64,000 nucleotides of DNA, from contig NC_090132.1 in the NCBI RefSeq assembly GCF_040581485.1, positions 9,621,001-9,685,000 on the forward strand, read 5' to 3'. Positions 1 through 13,000 of this stretch are shown here, in pieces. This DNA comes from Linepithema humile (lineage: Eukaryota > Arthropoda > Insecta > Hymenoptera > Formicidae). The notes below the pieces were generated by a model. The model was given only the letters and a program-made list of their open reading frames with translations. It was not told the origin of the DNA and searched no databases. Made by a program: the position numbers and the translations under genes. Within the stretch, counting starts at the first letter, position 1; every line of letters begins with the position of its first letter.

Positions 1-234
1 TTTTCATTGTTTAAGTGCCTGAAAAAAAGTTCAAAAATGTCGGACAGTGTTATCCATCCTTGCTGTAGAATCAATATTAAAGTGTACAATCAGTATCAAT
101 GGTTGTAAAGTTTCTTTTGGCAGTGCATTATAAGAGCATCTGTATTTTTTACATCACATGAAAAGATAGCAGAGCTTTTAAATAAAATGGCAGCATTTGA
201 TAAATATTTCTTTCCAATTATTTACCACAAATAA
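1..234 (+). pseudogene. Possible coding remnant or gene 3' end at window edge
   Basis: One plus-strand frame is open from base 1 to TAA at 232-234 apart from a single TAA at 106-108. The translated text looks protein-like (for example SDSVIHPCCRINIKVYNQYQ before the stop and SHEKIAELLNKMAAFDKYFF after it). I do not recognise it. It could be the end of a convergent neighbour, a transposon remnant or chance. The minus strand of part of this stretch is also open, which weakens the case. Confidence 0.18.
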
Positions 235-915
235 TACTTTGCACAAAGATTATAGTTGGCAAGGGAAGATCAAGTTATTCTTTTCGTTGTGCGCATTCAC
301 AGTCTTCTATTACACAGCTGATTCCATTAATTTATTATAATAAGAGAATCTCCAGCAAAAATTTTTATATATTGGCATTAGTTTATGTCGACATGTTTAC
401 AGTGAAAAAAATGAATATTATGCTCTTATTAATTTACAAAAGAATGCAAATATCTCGAAAATTCCTCAATCAAGAGTATAATGAAACAAATTATTTGCAC
501 TCATAATTATTTTTCTTACTACATATTTTCAAAATTAAAAAAATTAAATAAATTAAAAAAGAATAAGAACTATATGTATATAAAATAGAATGACATCACC
601 TAGTTGTGTCTTTTGACCATTGATAGTCTAAATTAAATAAAACTTACAGCTATAAATTTTTTTAAACGTGCTCCACACATAGTGCACATGAAAATCCTAC
701 AATTAAATTTTTCAGTCGCTATAAAATGTTACATGGAAAACGTGCGTAATTTGGATGATAAAAATCTAATAGAATTGAAAAATTATTAATTTAAATATCA
801 CCGTAATCTTCGTTATTTATTACTAAATAAATTAGGCTACTAAATGCATTATGAAATCAATGTATACCTAAGGCAATTTATCACGCGGTTGTTGAAGCGT
901 ATAAAAAAAGATACA
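235..915. other. AT-rich stretch downstream of Sulf1
   Basis: Probably the Sulf1 3' UTR followed by intergenic DNA. Nothing further is recognised beyond the polyadenylation-like hexamer at 816-821 and several AATAAA hexamers on the plus strand. Confidence 0.5.
816..821 (-). promoter_or_regulatory. Candidate polyadenylation signal for Sulf1
   Basis: AATAAA on the minus strand about 100 bp beyond the inferred stop codon. The region is AT-rich, so chance occurrence is easy. Confidence 0.35.
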
Positions 916-919
916 TTAA

Positions 920-1013
920 TCAGTATTGATGTCTATAATTATGACGTCGGGGATTTATTGAATCTTGATGATGTCGGAAGCTACTTTGCCAGCTTCTGCT
1001 GCGCCTATTCCAA
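920..1013 (-). CDS. Sulf1: Sulf1 coding exon 16: terminal exon
   Basis: Follows a clear pyrimidine tract and TTTCAG acceptor and is open to TGA at 920-922. It encodes an Arg/His/Gln-rich tail of 30 residues. I see no homology evidence for it. Support is the splice site, the correct phase and a polyadenylation-like signal about 100 bp downstream. Confidence 0.6.
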
Positions 1014-4000
1014 CTGAAAGAAGGATGATTACGTTAAATATCATATCATATTATATTTCGTTAAATTATAATATTTTCGTTTTAAGTATTTAGAATTATT
1101 TCTATACTTACTTCTGTAACTTCTTCCGTCTTTTGTTGGGTGGGCTACCAAGTTCGCTTTCATGTATAATTTGTAACGCTGAAGGTACAAATGTATCATC
1201 TGCTAAAATAATTTATAAAATTTTTAATATTAAACACATGATATATAAATTTCCGCATATTTTACAATGAACACGTACCGAACGCATCGTTATATTTTCT
1301 TTTCGAGATATATCGTTGATGTTGCTGGAGTTGTGGCATAGCCTCTCTTGCGCTACCGACTGTACAATCCCATGTACCTTTACATCCCTTCAAGTGCTCT
1401 AATTGGTCATGTAGATAAGATCTTTCAGTGGGTGTCAAAGATGACACTCTATTCCATTGTTCAAATGGATCTAGCAGGGATTCAGATAACATTAATCATT
1501 CCGCTTATTCAAGGTTTTATTTCCTGAGATTTTATTTATACTTACCGATTCTTAAATTATAATACGTCACTAATCCCGTAGTAAACTCGCAATAAAGAAA
1601 ATTGTGCGTCACGTTAATTGTGCGTATGCACGAATACGTGTTATTATTAGCATTCATGCAAAAGCAGAATGGTCCCGCATTCCACAGAGGTGCGGTGCGC
1701 CAGTGATCGTTATCGTGCTCGAAGCAGTTCATTTTCTCCGTTAGACACTCCTTTTCCAGCTTGGCTTTCTTTCTGAGTTTTCGCTCTTTCTTCTTCAAGC
1801 GCTCCTCCTTCAATCGCCGTCTCTCCTCTCTAGCGATCTCTTTCTCATCCTTCTTCGTATCGGATTCGCAGTAACATTTATGTCGCGCTTCTAACGGATT
1901 GTTCGACAACGGCGGCAGGCGACCGTTATTAGTAGTCGTCGTGATACCTGCATTAAAAATTATTTAAAAATAATAAATGAAGATCGAAGAAATTTTATTT
2001 AGAATTTTACCTTGTTTGTGTTTCCTGTCGGGAGCTTCAAGAATGGTAACGTCAATCCTGGCTGGTCCGAGAAGTCCCGACGTTCTGTTCTTTTGTACCT
2101 TAGGATATCTTTTCATCGGCGATGTCGTAGTCGTTGGTGTCGTAGACATACTTCGAGATCGATCAACGCTCGCATCTTGACTGATAGCCGAGTTGGTTCC
2201 TGGCACTTCCGTTATGTGCGAAGTCATTGCCATAGTCGTTTCGGTAACTGTGACCGATTCCGTAGTATGATCTTCGTTGAAATCGTTAGTACTTCTAAAT
2301 ACATCAGCGATTCTTTGTCGCGTTGTACTTCCTTCTACGATTGTATTGGTCGCAGTCGTAAATTTGTGCTGATTGTAATTGTATCTCTCACCAGTCGTAG
2401 AATCTTGCGTAGACGATGTAGCATCGCTGCTATCAGTTGTATTCATAATAAGCGTCACACGCGGAGCATTGTCGTGTACGCTGTTCGTAAGCAGCGTATT
2501 ATTTTTGCGATGGTGATGCACTTTTCTGCGCCTCTGTGGCTTATCCTCGTCGATTTCCGTTCTGTTCGTAGAAGTTTCCTTATTTTTCTGGCGACGGGGC
2601 GATTTCCTCGGCTTAATCGTCGTAAAGATTGTCGTTATCGGCGTCTCAGTGACAGTTTCCGTGGTAGAAGTTTCAGTGGTTGTACTGTATTTATTGAATT
2701 TCCTCTCCGTTGAAATTGAAACTTTATCGTCACCTAGAATTGTACTAATTTTCGCAGCAGACTCCGTCGTCGAGCTCGTGATACGATCTGTAGTGGTATG
2801 AGCAATCTTATCGTGTTTTTTATGATGACGACTCGCATGATTTTTTGGAGGATGATGAGTTTTATGCGAGCCGCGAGATTCTTCTGCGTCAGCGAGTTTC
2901 TCCTCATTATCCGGGATGAAATGTGGACGTTTGATCATTAAATGCCGGCGAATCTCCTGTAAAAAAGTCGACGAAAAAGAAAAATTTAGAATCGAAATAT
3001 CGTATATCGTTTAGTCCATAGATTTTTGCCTGATATAAAAAGATTGGCGTAATAAAAAGATAACTAAAAAATTGGCGAGATAATTCTTTTATAATTATAG
3101 AGAAAAAAATAATGCACAAAATTTCGAAGAGAGATTTTTATATTTTATTATAAATTTAGCAGCTAATTTTTTTCTAACTTTGACTAAGCCTTAATTAAAA
3201 ACAAATTATGAATGCAATATACTTTCAACGTTTCCAGCTGCATTCGCATATCCCGGATCTGCTGCTCGATCTCTCGTCTCGAGATTCGCCACTCGTTAGG
3301 ATCTTGATACACAATTTCAGTGCAATTTACACCCCCTTCCGGTAAAACCAAGCACTTCGGCGATAACGCTTTTTCTACTTCGGATGATTGACGATCTCGT
3401 GTTTGCTATCGATAAAAGAATAAATTTTTTATTCCAAGATTTACGTATATAAGATAATAGCACTTTGTCAAACGTTACCTTTAAGTCATCCAGTTCTTCC
3501 TCTATACTTTCCATAATCTTTGTGACATGTTCTATAGGGTCTTTCTTCGTGACACTCCTCCGCACCCTACGGTGCCTTTTTATTACGTCGTTCACATTAA
3601 GTCGACCTTTTACAACTTTATCTAGAGTGAGATCGAAGTCGTATAGCAAATAGTCGTAATCCAAGTAGTTGATTTTATCTTGTTTGTCAGCATCATAAAT
3701 GTCCGCAACTCTTGATCGATTGTTATTTCTATAAAATATATGTCATCTATATATTTTATGATAAAAAGTATTTTTGCTGCGATATTTAACGATTACTTTC
3801 ATACCTAGATGATCGTACACTCTTGTGGTCCAGCTTCACTTCCCGCGCGAGCATATCTAACTCTTGAAGAAAGTCCTCGTCGTCTTCCTCATCAATAGCA
3901 CGCCTATCGCGTTCATCTCCGAAATTAAAATCATCGTACAAGTCCTCGTTATTTTTCTTGCTTGATATGGTACCGTCTGATACTTCTCGCTTGCCTACGT

Positions 4001-7000
4001 CGAATTATCTTATAATTATCTTGCATAATAATTAATTTGAATACAACTAATTTTATAATGATTATAATAATTTAAAGAACTAATGATAAAACTATTGTAA
4101 TAAAGCTAAGGACATTCACCTCGCTTGGTGAAGTATCCCGTCATATCGCTGTAAGGATCCATTCGACGGTCTCTCGAGAAACCGTATCTCTGCTTGTCGT
4201 AATCGTTAGATTCAAGCCTCGTATAGATCACGCCGTTGGGCGTGAAACAAGCGCACTTCTTCGACACTCTTTGCGGCGGCAGGGGTGCCGCGTACCTGCA
4301 CTTGTGCCGTCGCCACCGGTGTCCATCCCTCTCGCATCGCCACTTCTGTCCGGGAAGACAATCAGCCTGTGCTTCCGGTCGCGAGCACTCCGCCGCGAGA
4401 CGCTCGTGTTTCGTCGCGTAGGGCGTGTGCACCGGATGCACCCTATTGTCGAGATGCGGATCCGAGCCTAAAAATCGCGAATATATAAATCTCAGATTAA
4501 TATCGTCGTTAGATCCAAATTTTAAATTACCCACAAAATTAGTTTTCAAGCAATTACATATTCTTTTATTATATATAATATATAATATATTATATATTTA
4601 TATATTATATAATATATAATATATATATAATATATATAATATATTATATATAATACTTTAACAGAAATTATTTTCTCGGTGCATTATTTTATTTAGTTTC
4701 TTGAAATTTCCATCCAAATGTAAGATTGTCGTATCGCATCAGAAAGGAAACCGAGGTGGTTTACGAATGAAATCACCAGCCTCTAGTGAGAACGGATGTA
4801 TAACCATAAAACGTTTACGATATGGAAAACACTGAGATATAGAATGATCAATGTGACTTCATATTCAAACAGACACTCATAAAGCTAAACATAATGTGGC
4901 GCGACGTTAGAGGAACGGAACTCGACTTCCTCGAAGCTCCACGTCTGCGACGATAAAGAGAAATTATTTGACGATGCAGACTCCATCGCGGGCGAAAAAA
5001 TAAGCTGCCATTTGCGAGTCGGACACCAATAAAGTAGGATTAGAACGTGAACGACGCGTTTCCTAGCTGAAAAAACAGCGCGTGCGAAACGGCCTCTTCA
5101 TCGCGATAGTTCAGTGCGTCCAAGTTTACATTCTTTATGCAAGGTTGGGATTCTCGCGTTTGGAAAGGTCGTATGATGTGTATATACCCGGTTTTTACTC
5201 GCACCGTCGCCAAAAATATCCTCGTAACAAAGTGCTCTCCTAATAATCTCGAGAGGAAAATAAGAAGAGAGGTGTCCCCCCGTCAATCCCAGGGACCGGG
5301 TATTTATGCTAATGCATACCAGGGAAAGAACTCGTTCTTCCGCGCGTGTACGCGTAATACGCGACGTACGCATCTGGCGTAACGGTAGGTTTTATAATGC
5401 AACTTTGCTGCACACGCATCTGCTTTCGAGCCAACGGATCTATCCGGGATCTCTGGGAAATCAGTGTCGCGATCTTATTTTAAAAACCTTATACATGCAT
5501 TAAATAATATATATATATATATATAACAAATAATTATAATATATATAATTATAATTTATTTTATTTTATATATATATATATAGAATATGAATGCATTAAA
5601 ATATCCGTTTGATTACTAGGTGCGCAACTAAGTTTCCGGGTTTTTTTTATCAATGCAAAATGGAAAATTTCAAGAGAAATACAAAAAACGATTTATTCAA
5701 AGTATCGTCCCTCGCTAGCTACACATTTTTGCCATCTCTCTGGCAATACATGAATACCGCGACGATAAAACGATGCGTCTTTGAATCGAAACCATTCATC
5801 CAACCAGTTTCGCACTTCTTCGAAATTGGCCAAGTGTAGCCCAGCCAAGCCATGCGCCATCGACCGGAACAAGTGATAATCGGAAGGGGCCAGGTCTGGT
5901 GAATACGGCGGGTGCGGTAGCAGATCCCATTTCAGCGTTTTGATGGTGTCCTGGACGATGGAAGTGCGATGGCACGGAGCGTTGTCGTGCTGCAATATCA
6001 CTCGTTCGTGTCTCGTGTCCCATTCTGGCCGTTTTTCGAGCAATGCATGGTTCAAATTTATCAATTGTTGTCGATAGCGATCCCCATTGACAGTTTCGCC
6101 CGGTTTCAGCAGCTCATAGTACACGATTCCTTTCTGGTCCCACCAAATGCAAAGCATTGTCTTCTTTCCGAAGCGATTTGGCCGTGCCGTCGATGTTGAT
6201 GCTTCGCCAGGTAAAAGCCACGATTTTTTGCGTTTGGGATTCTCGAAATATATCCACTTCTCATCGCCAGTAACAATTCGATGCAAGAAACTCTTTCTTT
6301 CATGCCGCAAAAGCAAAATTTCGGAAGTGGCTCTTCGATATTCCATCTGTCTCTCAGTCAACTCATGCGGCACCCATTTTCCTTCTTTTTGAATTTTTCC
6401 CATGGCATGTAAACGTTTGGAAATACCTTGGCGAGTCATGTTTAATGCCTCCGCAAGTTGATCTTGTGTTTGTGTATCATCTTCATCCAATAACGTTTGC
6501 AGATCGGCGTCCTCAAATGTTTTTGGTCTTCCGGAGCGCTCCTTGTCCTCAGTGTCGAAATCGCCACTTCTGAAGCGTTTAAACCAATCTTCACAGGTAG
6601 TTTTCGATGGTGCATGTTCGCCGTAGGCTTTTTCAAGCAAACGACGTGCTTCAGCTGCATTTTGTTTCAAGTTGAAGCAGAAAAGCAAAGCTTCCCGCAA
6701 ATGCTGTTTATTTGGCACAAAACTCGACATCTTTCTTGTTAGAAAAAATATTTTTGCGTTGCGATATCTGTTGGTATTATGACTGGTTATTGTTGACAGA
6801 TGTCCAAGTTAATAAAAAAACACAACTTTAGACATGTATATCGACTACATGTATCGTTAGCGCCATCCATGTGTAAAACCCGGAAACTTAGTTGCGCACC
6901 TAGTATGTTGAGAGCTAGTATTTTCTAAATTTCTAAAGATATATATAAATATGTGATTAGCAATGGCAAATAACTCACTTGTTTCGTCGATAATTGAATC

Positions 7001-10000
7001 TTCGAACTCTTCGTCGTCTGAAATATCCTGGTCGCTTCCGGTATCGTTTTCTGTAAATCGATGCTCCACTTCAACGTCGGAGTCCGTATCGGTGATATCG
7101 TCGTCCTCCTCTTCCGGTGTCGAGCTTGGCGACTGCTTAGCCTGTGTAGTATTTTGCCTCCTAGCTTCTCGCACTTTCGACTCAGCGATAGATTCCGGAA
7201 TTTCGCGACGTCCAGAGGACTCGATCAGGAATGTATCAGGCCACTTGAACTTCGACCTTCTGCCGTGCTTGCTGCTGTAACAACGGGCTTTACTCACGAA
7301 CGGGAAATACGATCGATGCTACAGATGGTTCGCTTTAAATAGAGAGAGATTGCACTTCGCATAACGTAATTATTAATGTTGTAATAATTTAATGAAGTTA
7401 AAAAAGATGAAAATTCAGCTCGCTGTGAAGTGAAACCTGTAAAAAGTACCGCCGCAAAAAGTCTGCTTTAGTAACATAACTTTACTTAACCAAGTCAGAA
7501 AGTTCTGACAAATTAATGAAGTTATAAAACAGGTATTTTAACTCGTTGAAATCCGGTTACGCGACCCCCATTAAAGTTAGGCATTCAAGAATATTAAGCT
7601 CAATATTCAATTGAAAATTACTTCATTGACAATATTGTAGGAGTTTTACGCGCGCCATACGTAACATAACGCATCGTAATAAATGATTAGTAAGTAAAAA
7701 ATAAAATTATTCTCTTGAATTTTTTAAGCAAATTTTTCACTAAAAAATTCACAGCTAAATTAGAGTTTCGCTAAAACTTTTTCATAGACAATGCAAGTAC
7801 AATGCATAAACAATATGTATTTGGATTTTATACATTTGTATACTACATTCAATCTTCGCAAATAATTCTCGAATATTCCAATGTTTTTGAAACATGATAA
7901 AATAGCAAGCTTAAAGATTCAAAAAGTACGATTGACGAAAAAAAGTTCTGATGTACTCACTTGAGAAAGAGTTTCTTGAAAGAGCGACCGTCCATCTGCG
8001 ACGGCGTCTCGACGCCGGCGATATCCAGGAACGTCGGCGCCAGATCGATGTTCAAAACTATGTCGTCTACTCTGCAATGTTATGTAGATGTTTTATTGTT
8101 GACCCAATATCAGGGTCTTATACTTTTCAATTTATTTGTTCTTGTTTGTAACGATTTATTTGTTCTTAAACGAGTTTCTACGAGAACAAAAGTCAATGTA
8201 TAATTTGCCATCGAAGTTTCGCGGACTACAGCATTATAATGACTCAGCACTGTATACTTAATATTCTATAAAGGCTCTTATAGCCATATGGCTGCACTTT
8301 CGGAGTGGCTGAGCTACTTGAAATACAGAACGTTTATTGACTCTGCGACATTTATTGATATTTGATTGCTTTCTGAGATATTGGACAAATCTAGTTAAAA
8401 TTTCATTATAACGTTATTACAAAGAAAACTTTTAGTTTTTATTGAATTAAGTTTATAGAACAGGAAGATTCCGAAAAGACCGGTTCAATTTTATAAAAAT
8501 ACTACTCATAATTCAACATTTGGACTAACGATCGCAAATTCACGTTCGTATTATGATTTGGGAGTTTGTCGTCTATTTATTCAGTTATCATGTTATAGCG
8601 TCTGTTTTTTTTTCGTGGTTCAGTTTCATGGTCAGTAAAGATAATTTATCGCGTATTCGTAGCTCACAGTAGAACCGTAATTCCAGAAGACGGCAAGACA
8701 ACGGCCACTTACGGGCAAGCGCTTTATTTATTACCGTGAAATCTTGCCGGGAGTTTAAGCGAACAAGTAGATTGTACGTTTGATGTCGAACCGTGGCAGC
8801 GGCACATCGCGGTGCTTTATTGCGCTATCACATCCTTATGTTTGTAGCGAGGAGTTATTGCACGGCTTTAATGAAAAGTCACTGGTTCTATATTTTTTTA
8901 ACGATATGGTGTAATCATACAGTTGCAAATGTTTGTGGACATTGGCTGGTGATTATTTCTACTCTTTACAAGCATCGCTCGTTAATCTTTTAATTTTAAT
9001 AGTATATGAATTTAAATTCTTAACATAACAGAGATTAATTTGTGCCTAAAATTCTGTAATGGTTATTTATTTAGATAGTTATTAAGAAAAGCATGCGATT
9101 AAATTTCAATAATAGAGAATCTATATTAAATATTTCATTGAGAGACTTACACGGATCCAGGTTCGATGCCAGGACCTCTAATAAGGAATGGCACCCTCAC
9201 GTCGAACTCGAACGGAAAGCTCTTGCCTTTGATAAGCCCGAATTGCCCCAAGTGATATCCGTGATCGGACGTATAAATAATATACGTGTTATCCAGTTCA
9301 CCCAAATCTTTCAATTCTTGATAAATCTGCGTCAATATTAATGTAACACGTATTAATGTAACATGAATAATGAATTATTTTGAAAACCAACGTTTTTATT
9401 GAATTTATAAAATAGCTTTTTACAATAACAGGATGATATTGGAAATTTTATACATTGTAAATAATTCCGTGCAAATTTTACGCATTATACGTACTCTGTC
9501 TACAGCAGCATCGACGCTCTGTAGAGTTTGCAGTCGTTTCGTCATTAATAGATCTGTGAACTGTTTGTGAATAGGTTGCATCTTCTGCGTAACTTGCAGT
9601 ATCCATTGTTTATCGGGATTCGGCGCGTAATCGTATGCCGGTGTGCTGAAATACAAAAATGCGGACGTTATGCTAAATATTTATAATTCATGTGTCTGTT
9701 TATTGTTTTTTTTTCCATAGTATCCAAAGTATCGAGAACACTTTCTTTTATAGAAGTTTCAGACATAAATTTCAAAATACTCTTATATCATTTTATATCA
9801 TTGCGCAATATTAGGAAAACCGCGCAACGCTAAATAGTTTTCCAATATCGGTCTTCGTGGTACTCGTGAAATATTAAAACGATTTACGATTTCGAATATC
9901 TAGCATTTCCTGAGAAATTCCCATAGGATCATCCTTCATTCGAGCTTCCGTCTCCGCTAGAAATTCACCAATAGCTAATTCGCTGCTACATTGCGAAATC

Positions 10001-13000
10001 TTGGCAGCCACGCGACGTCGCCCTTAATCACAATCGCGGTCCTCCGGTAGCGAGGTCTTAACGTGAAGCGGTTGGGATTTAGGAGCGTGCAACATAGTTT
10101 TGTCCCAGGAATCCTTGGTAGCTAGACCGAAATTGAATTAATCTCCCGTGGCTAGCGAGACGCCGATGCGACTACGGGGTGAATGGGGACTCTCGAGACG
10201 GGCCGCCATCTCTTTCTCCTCCTCCAATTACGCGAGACGCGAAATTATGGATAATTGGCCCTTTACCTTCTTCTTTCAAGAACGCTCATACTGCACGCAC
10301 GATCTTTGTCTTATTGATGGGTTTTCGTGCAAAATTCGCAGCGCGAACAGGTTTCTGAGGTCTGCAAAGTTGGCACCCTGAAAGGCGAATTTTTGTAAAA
10401 TTTATACGGCATTTGATTGTTGATATATCATTTTTTTTAACCATTTTACAGAAAAAAAAAACAAATATGTTCAAATCGTGGACAATCAAATGCTGCATAA
10501 GTTTTATAAAAATTCACTTTTTGGGCTGTCAGCTTCACAAACCTACGTTTCAAATCACACATACATACGCTCTAAATTTCAGAAAAAAATAAACAGTCGC
10601 TAAAGGATAAAAAAGATTTGGACAAATTCAAAGCTTTAAAGCTACAAATAGAAAATAAAATTTTTCAATTTAAGACAATATATTTAATGGTTTAATTGAG
10701 AACTGTTGTTTTCATTTTCCATAAAATGAGTTTATCGAGTTTTGCTAAGAAGCAAAACACTATGCAATAAAAAATTTGCACAAAGATTTGTATAGAACTC
10801 AGTTGAAATATAATAGATTTCGTTCTTAGCACAAAGTCTAATTGGTTTATTTGCGCCACGACCCGATGGAAACGAAGCAGATGTTCTCTGAAAGAAGCGA
10901 AGAGGAAAAGGAGCTAAGTACTTAAGCAGGAAAAGACGAAGCGAGGAGAAAGGGAGAGCGGGAGCTTCTTAATACCCGCGCAGTCCGCGTTAATTCTATT
11001 GCACGATCTTTTGACTCTCTTGTGCACGTTCGCCGTCATAAATCCTCCGTGCTTTATGCAAATTTAAAACAAAATGCGCAATCCGACCGCGTCGGTCCCG
11101 AACGGAGAACGCTGCCGTCTCGCGTCTGGCAGCCGCGTTTCGTCTCGAAATGCCCTCCTTAATTGCGGCCTATTCTGCGTTTACCGTCTCGCCACGACCA
11201 CTTAACTCGCCTGCGAGACACCACGAATTATATTTACACCCAGACGGATGTCATCGCCTGCTCTCTTATGTCCTCGTTCGTCTCCGCGCAACTTCCTTCT
11301 TTCCCGGAGAAGTATCTAATTTACAAGGACAAATTGGGGACGAAAGCAAGGTGCGAATATCCTAGTGATGGTTGAATTGGCTAAACGTAGGATTTAATTG
11401 TCACGTTGTGTTTCACCGATCAATGAAAAGATATATTTTAACGAAAATTGTTTTTGCTAATATAACAAATTATTTTTAAATAATTGACAGTGAAATCGGA
11501 GTAAAATCACTTGTTGACGCTTGTTTAAAAAAAAAGGAAAATTTCATCTTACCAATATAAACCCACGCGTTTGTTTCCGAGACACGCCTCGGTCGTATTT
11601 TCCGACACGTTCCTGCAGAATGCTTGTTTCTCAATTACATTTGCAACGACCGGTTCTCATGTGCATTAAATACAAATAAAAGCGTCCTTACTTCATTCGA
11701 ATGACATCAGGTAGGAAAAAACGGTAGGAAGTTTCAGATCTTGTCGGGAGGAGGAAGCTCATAAACTCATGTCTGGGGTGGGCGAGTTCAGTTCTAGTGT
11801 CGGCACGCAAACAATAAAACTTTACGTTCGCTATATCTAGCCCCTTGTGTGCAAAAACGGTAAAACGCAAATGCTCTTTTATCCTGTTGACCTTAGTATT
11901 CGTGTACTATACGGACTGTCCTTTGTAAAATTTGCAGATGTAGAGAGGACTCGTCCTCTTTTCGTACTTCGTGTCGGAAGATATTTCTTTACTATGCAAG
12001 ACATCGTTGGAAACAGTTGCATTCTCTTTTGATAAAACATATATAAGTCCCAGAATTGGGAACAATTCTGAATACGAACGAACAATTCTATTAAAACAAA
12101 ATATGTTTGAAATCTAATATAAAATAAACTTTTCGATATTGCACCGTAGCGATAAAAAATTATGCAAAAATTGTTTATATCTTTAAAAATTAAAATGAAA
12201 GAGAGAGAGAGAGAGAGAAACATTAGTTTTGCGCTTGGAAAAAGATATGGAAATTATCATATTTTTACTGAATACTGAATTTATTTCGACTTTATTTATT
12301 TTTACTTTTTGCTCTATGATAAAAAAAGCACAAGTCATGTTCCAGCGAATTACGCAAAAAGACGTGATGTTACGAAACGCGAAAATCGGTTCATTCGTCG
12401 ACATACGAAACAGCGAACGTCAACTTACACACGGCATATTCATATATTATATACGGTATATTTATACCTATCTATAAATACATCATGTCTCATACATACA
12501 AATAATCGAACTTCATCTGATGCTTTGAATCGCGGCGAGTTATTAACTTTATTTAAGAAGCTACACAGCCATTAAGCTAAGCTTTATGGCTACAAATTTG
12601 CATGTCTTTTTATATGTCTGTTTACTTATAGAATTTTTTTAAAATCTCATCTTTTATTATCTCAGCTTTCACTAGTATTTCGCAAAGAGAAAAAACTGGG
12701 CAAAATTAAAGAACAGGAAAACCTATTTAAAAAGCGGAAAAAGCTAGAAAAAAGTGTCCTGTTAGTGATTCAGGATTGTAAAGCTTGGCAATTAGGTAAA
12801 CATGGTTGTAATTTCGCAAAGCTATTATCACTAAACTATCATTAAAATGAAACGCTTATTATTAATTTACAATAGTTGCCTCGCGATGCACTTAACGCCC
12901 TTTGATCGGGAGAGAATTAGATTAGCGCCCGGCTGGTGATTACTTAAAGGCGCGTCGATAAAAGCGCCCTGAAAGCACGTTATTGTGCATGCCGCCCGAC

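Larger units (their letters stand above)
5619..6900 (-). mobile_element. Complete mariner-family transposon
   Basis: 1282 bp bounded by inverted repeats starting GGTGCGCAACTAAGTTTCCG at both ends (26 bp identical) and flanked by TA on each side (5617-5618 and 6901-6902), the target duplication of the Tc1/mariner superfamily. It encloses one uninterrupted transposase frame. It lies in Sulf1 intron 7 in the same orientation as the host gene and starts 79 bp from the exon 7 donor. Uninterrupted coding sequence and matching ends suggest a recent, possibly still mobile copy. Confidence 0.97.
4468..6978 (-). other. Sulf1 intron 7 (contains mariner and AT microsatellites)
   Basis: A 2.5-kb intron. 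Half of it is the mariner at 5619-6900. The rest holds an AT-rich dinucleotide tract (about 4575-4655) and unremarkable sequence about 4.7-5.5 kb. Confidence 0.85.

Noticed and set aside
2012..2713. 233-codon open frame on the plus strand
   Set aside because: Antisense of the Thr/Ser-rich Sulf exon 12; codon bias of the repetitive exon keeps the opposite strand open. No ATG-led gene structure or recognisable product.
4236..4488. Three overlapping plus-strand open frames
   Set aside because: Shadows of Sulf exon 8, which has clear family homology on the minus strand.
5969..6742. Several open frames overlapping the mariner on both strands
   Set aside because: Out-of-frame shadows of the transposase gene.
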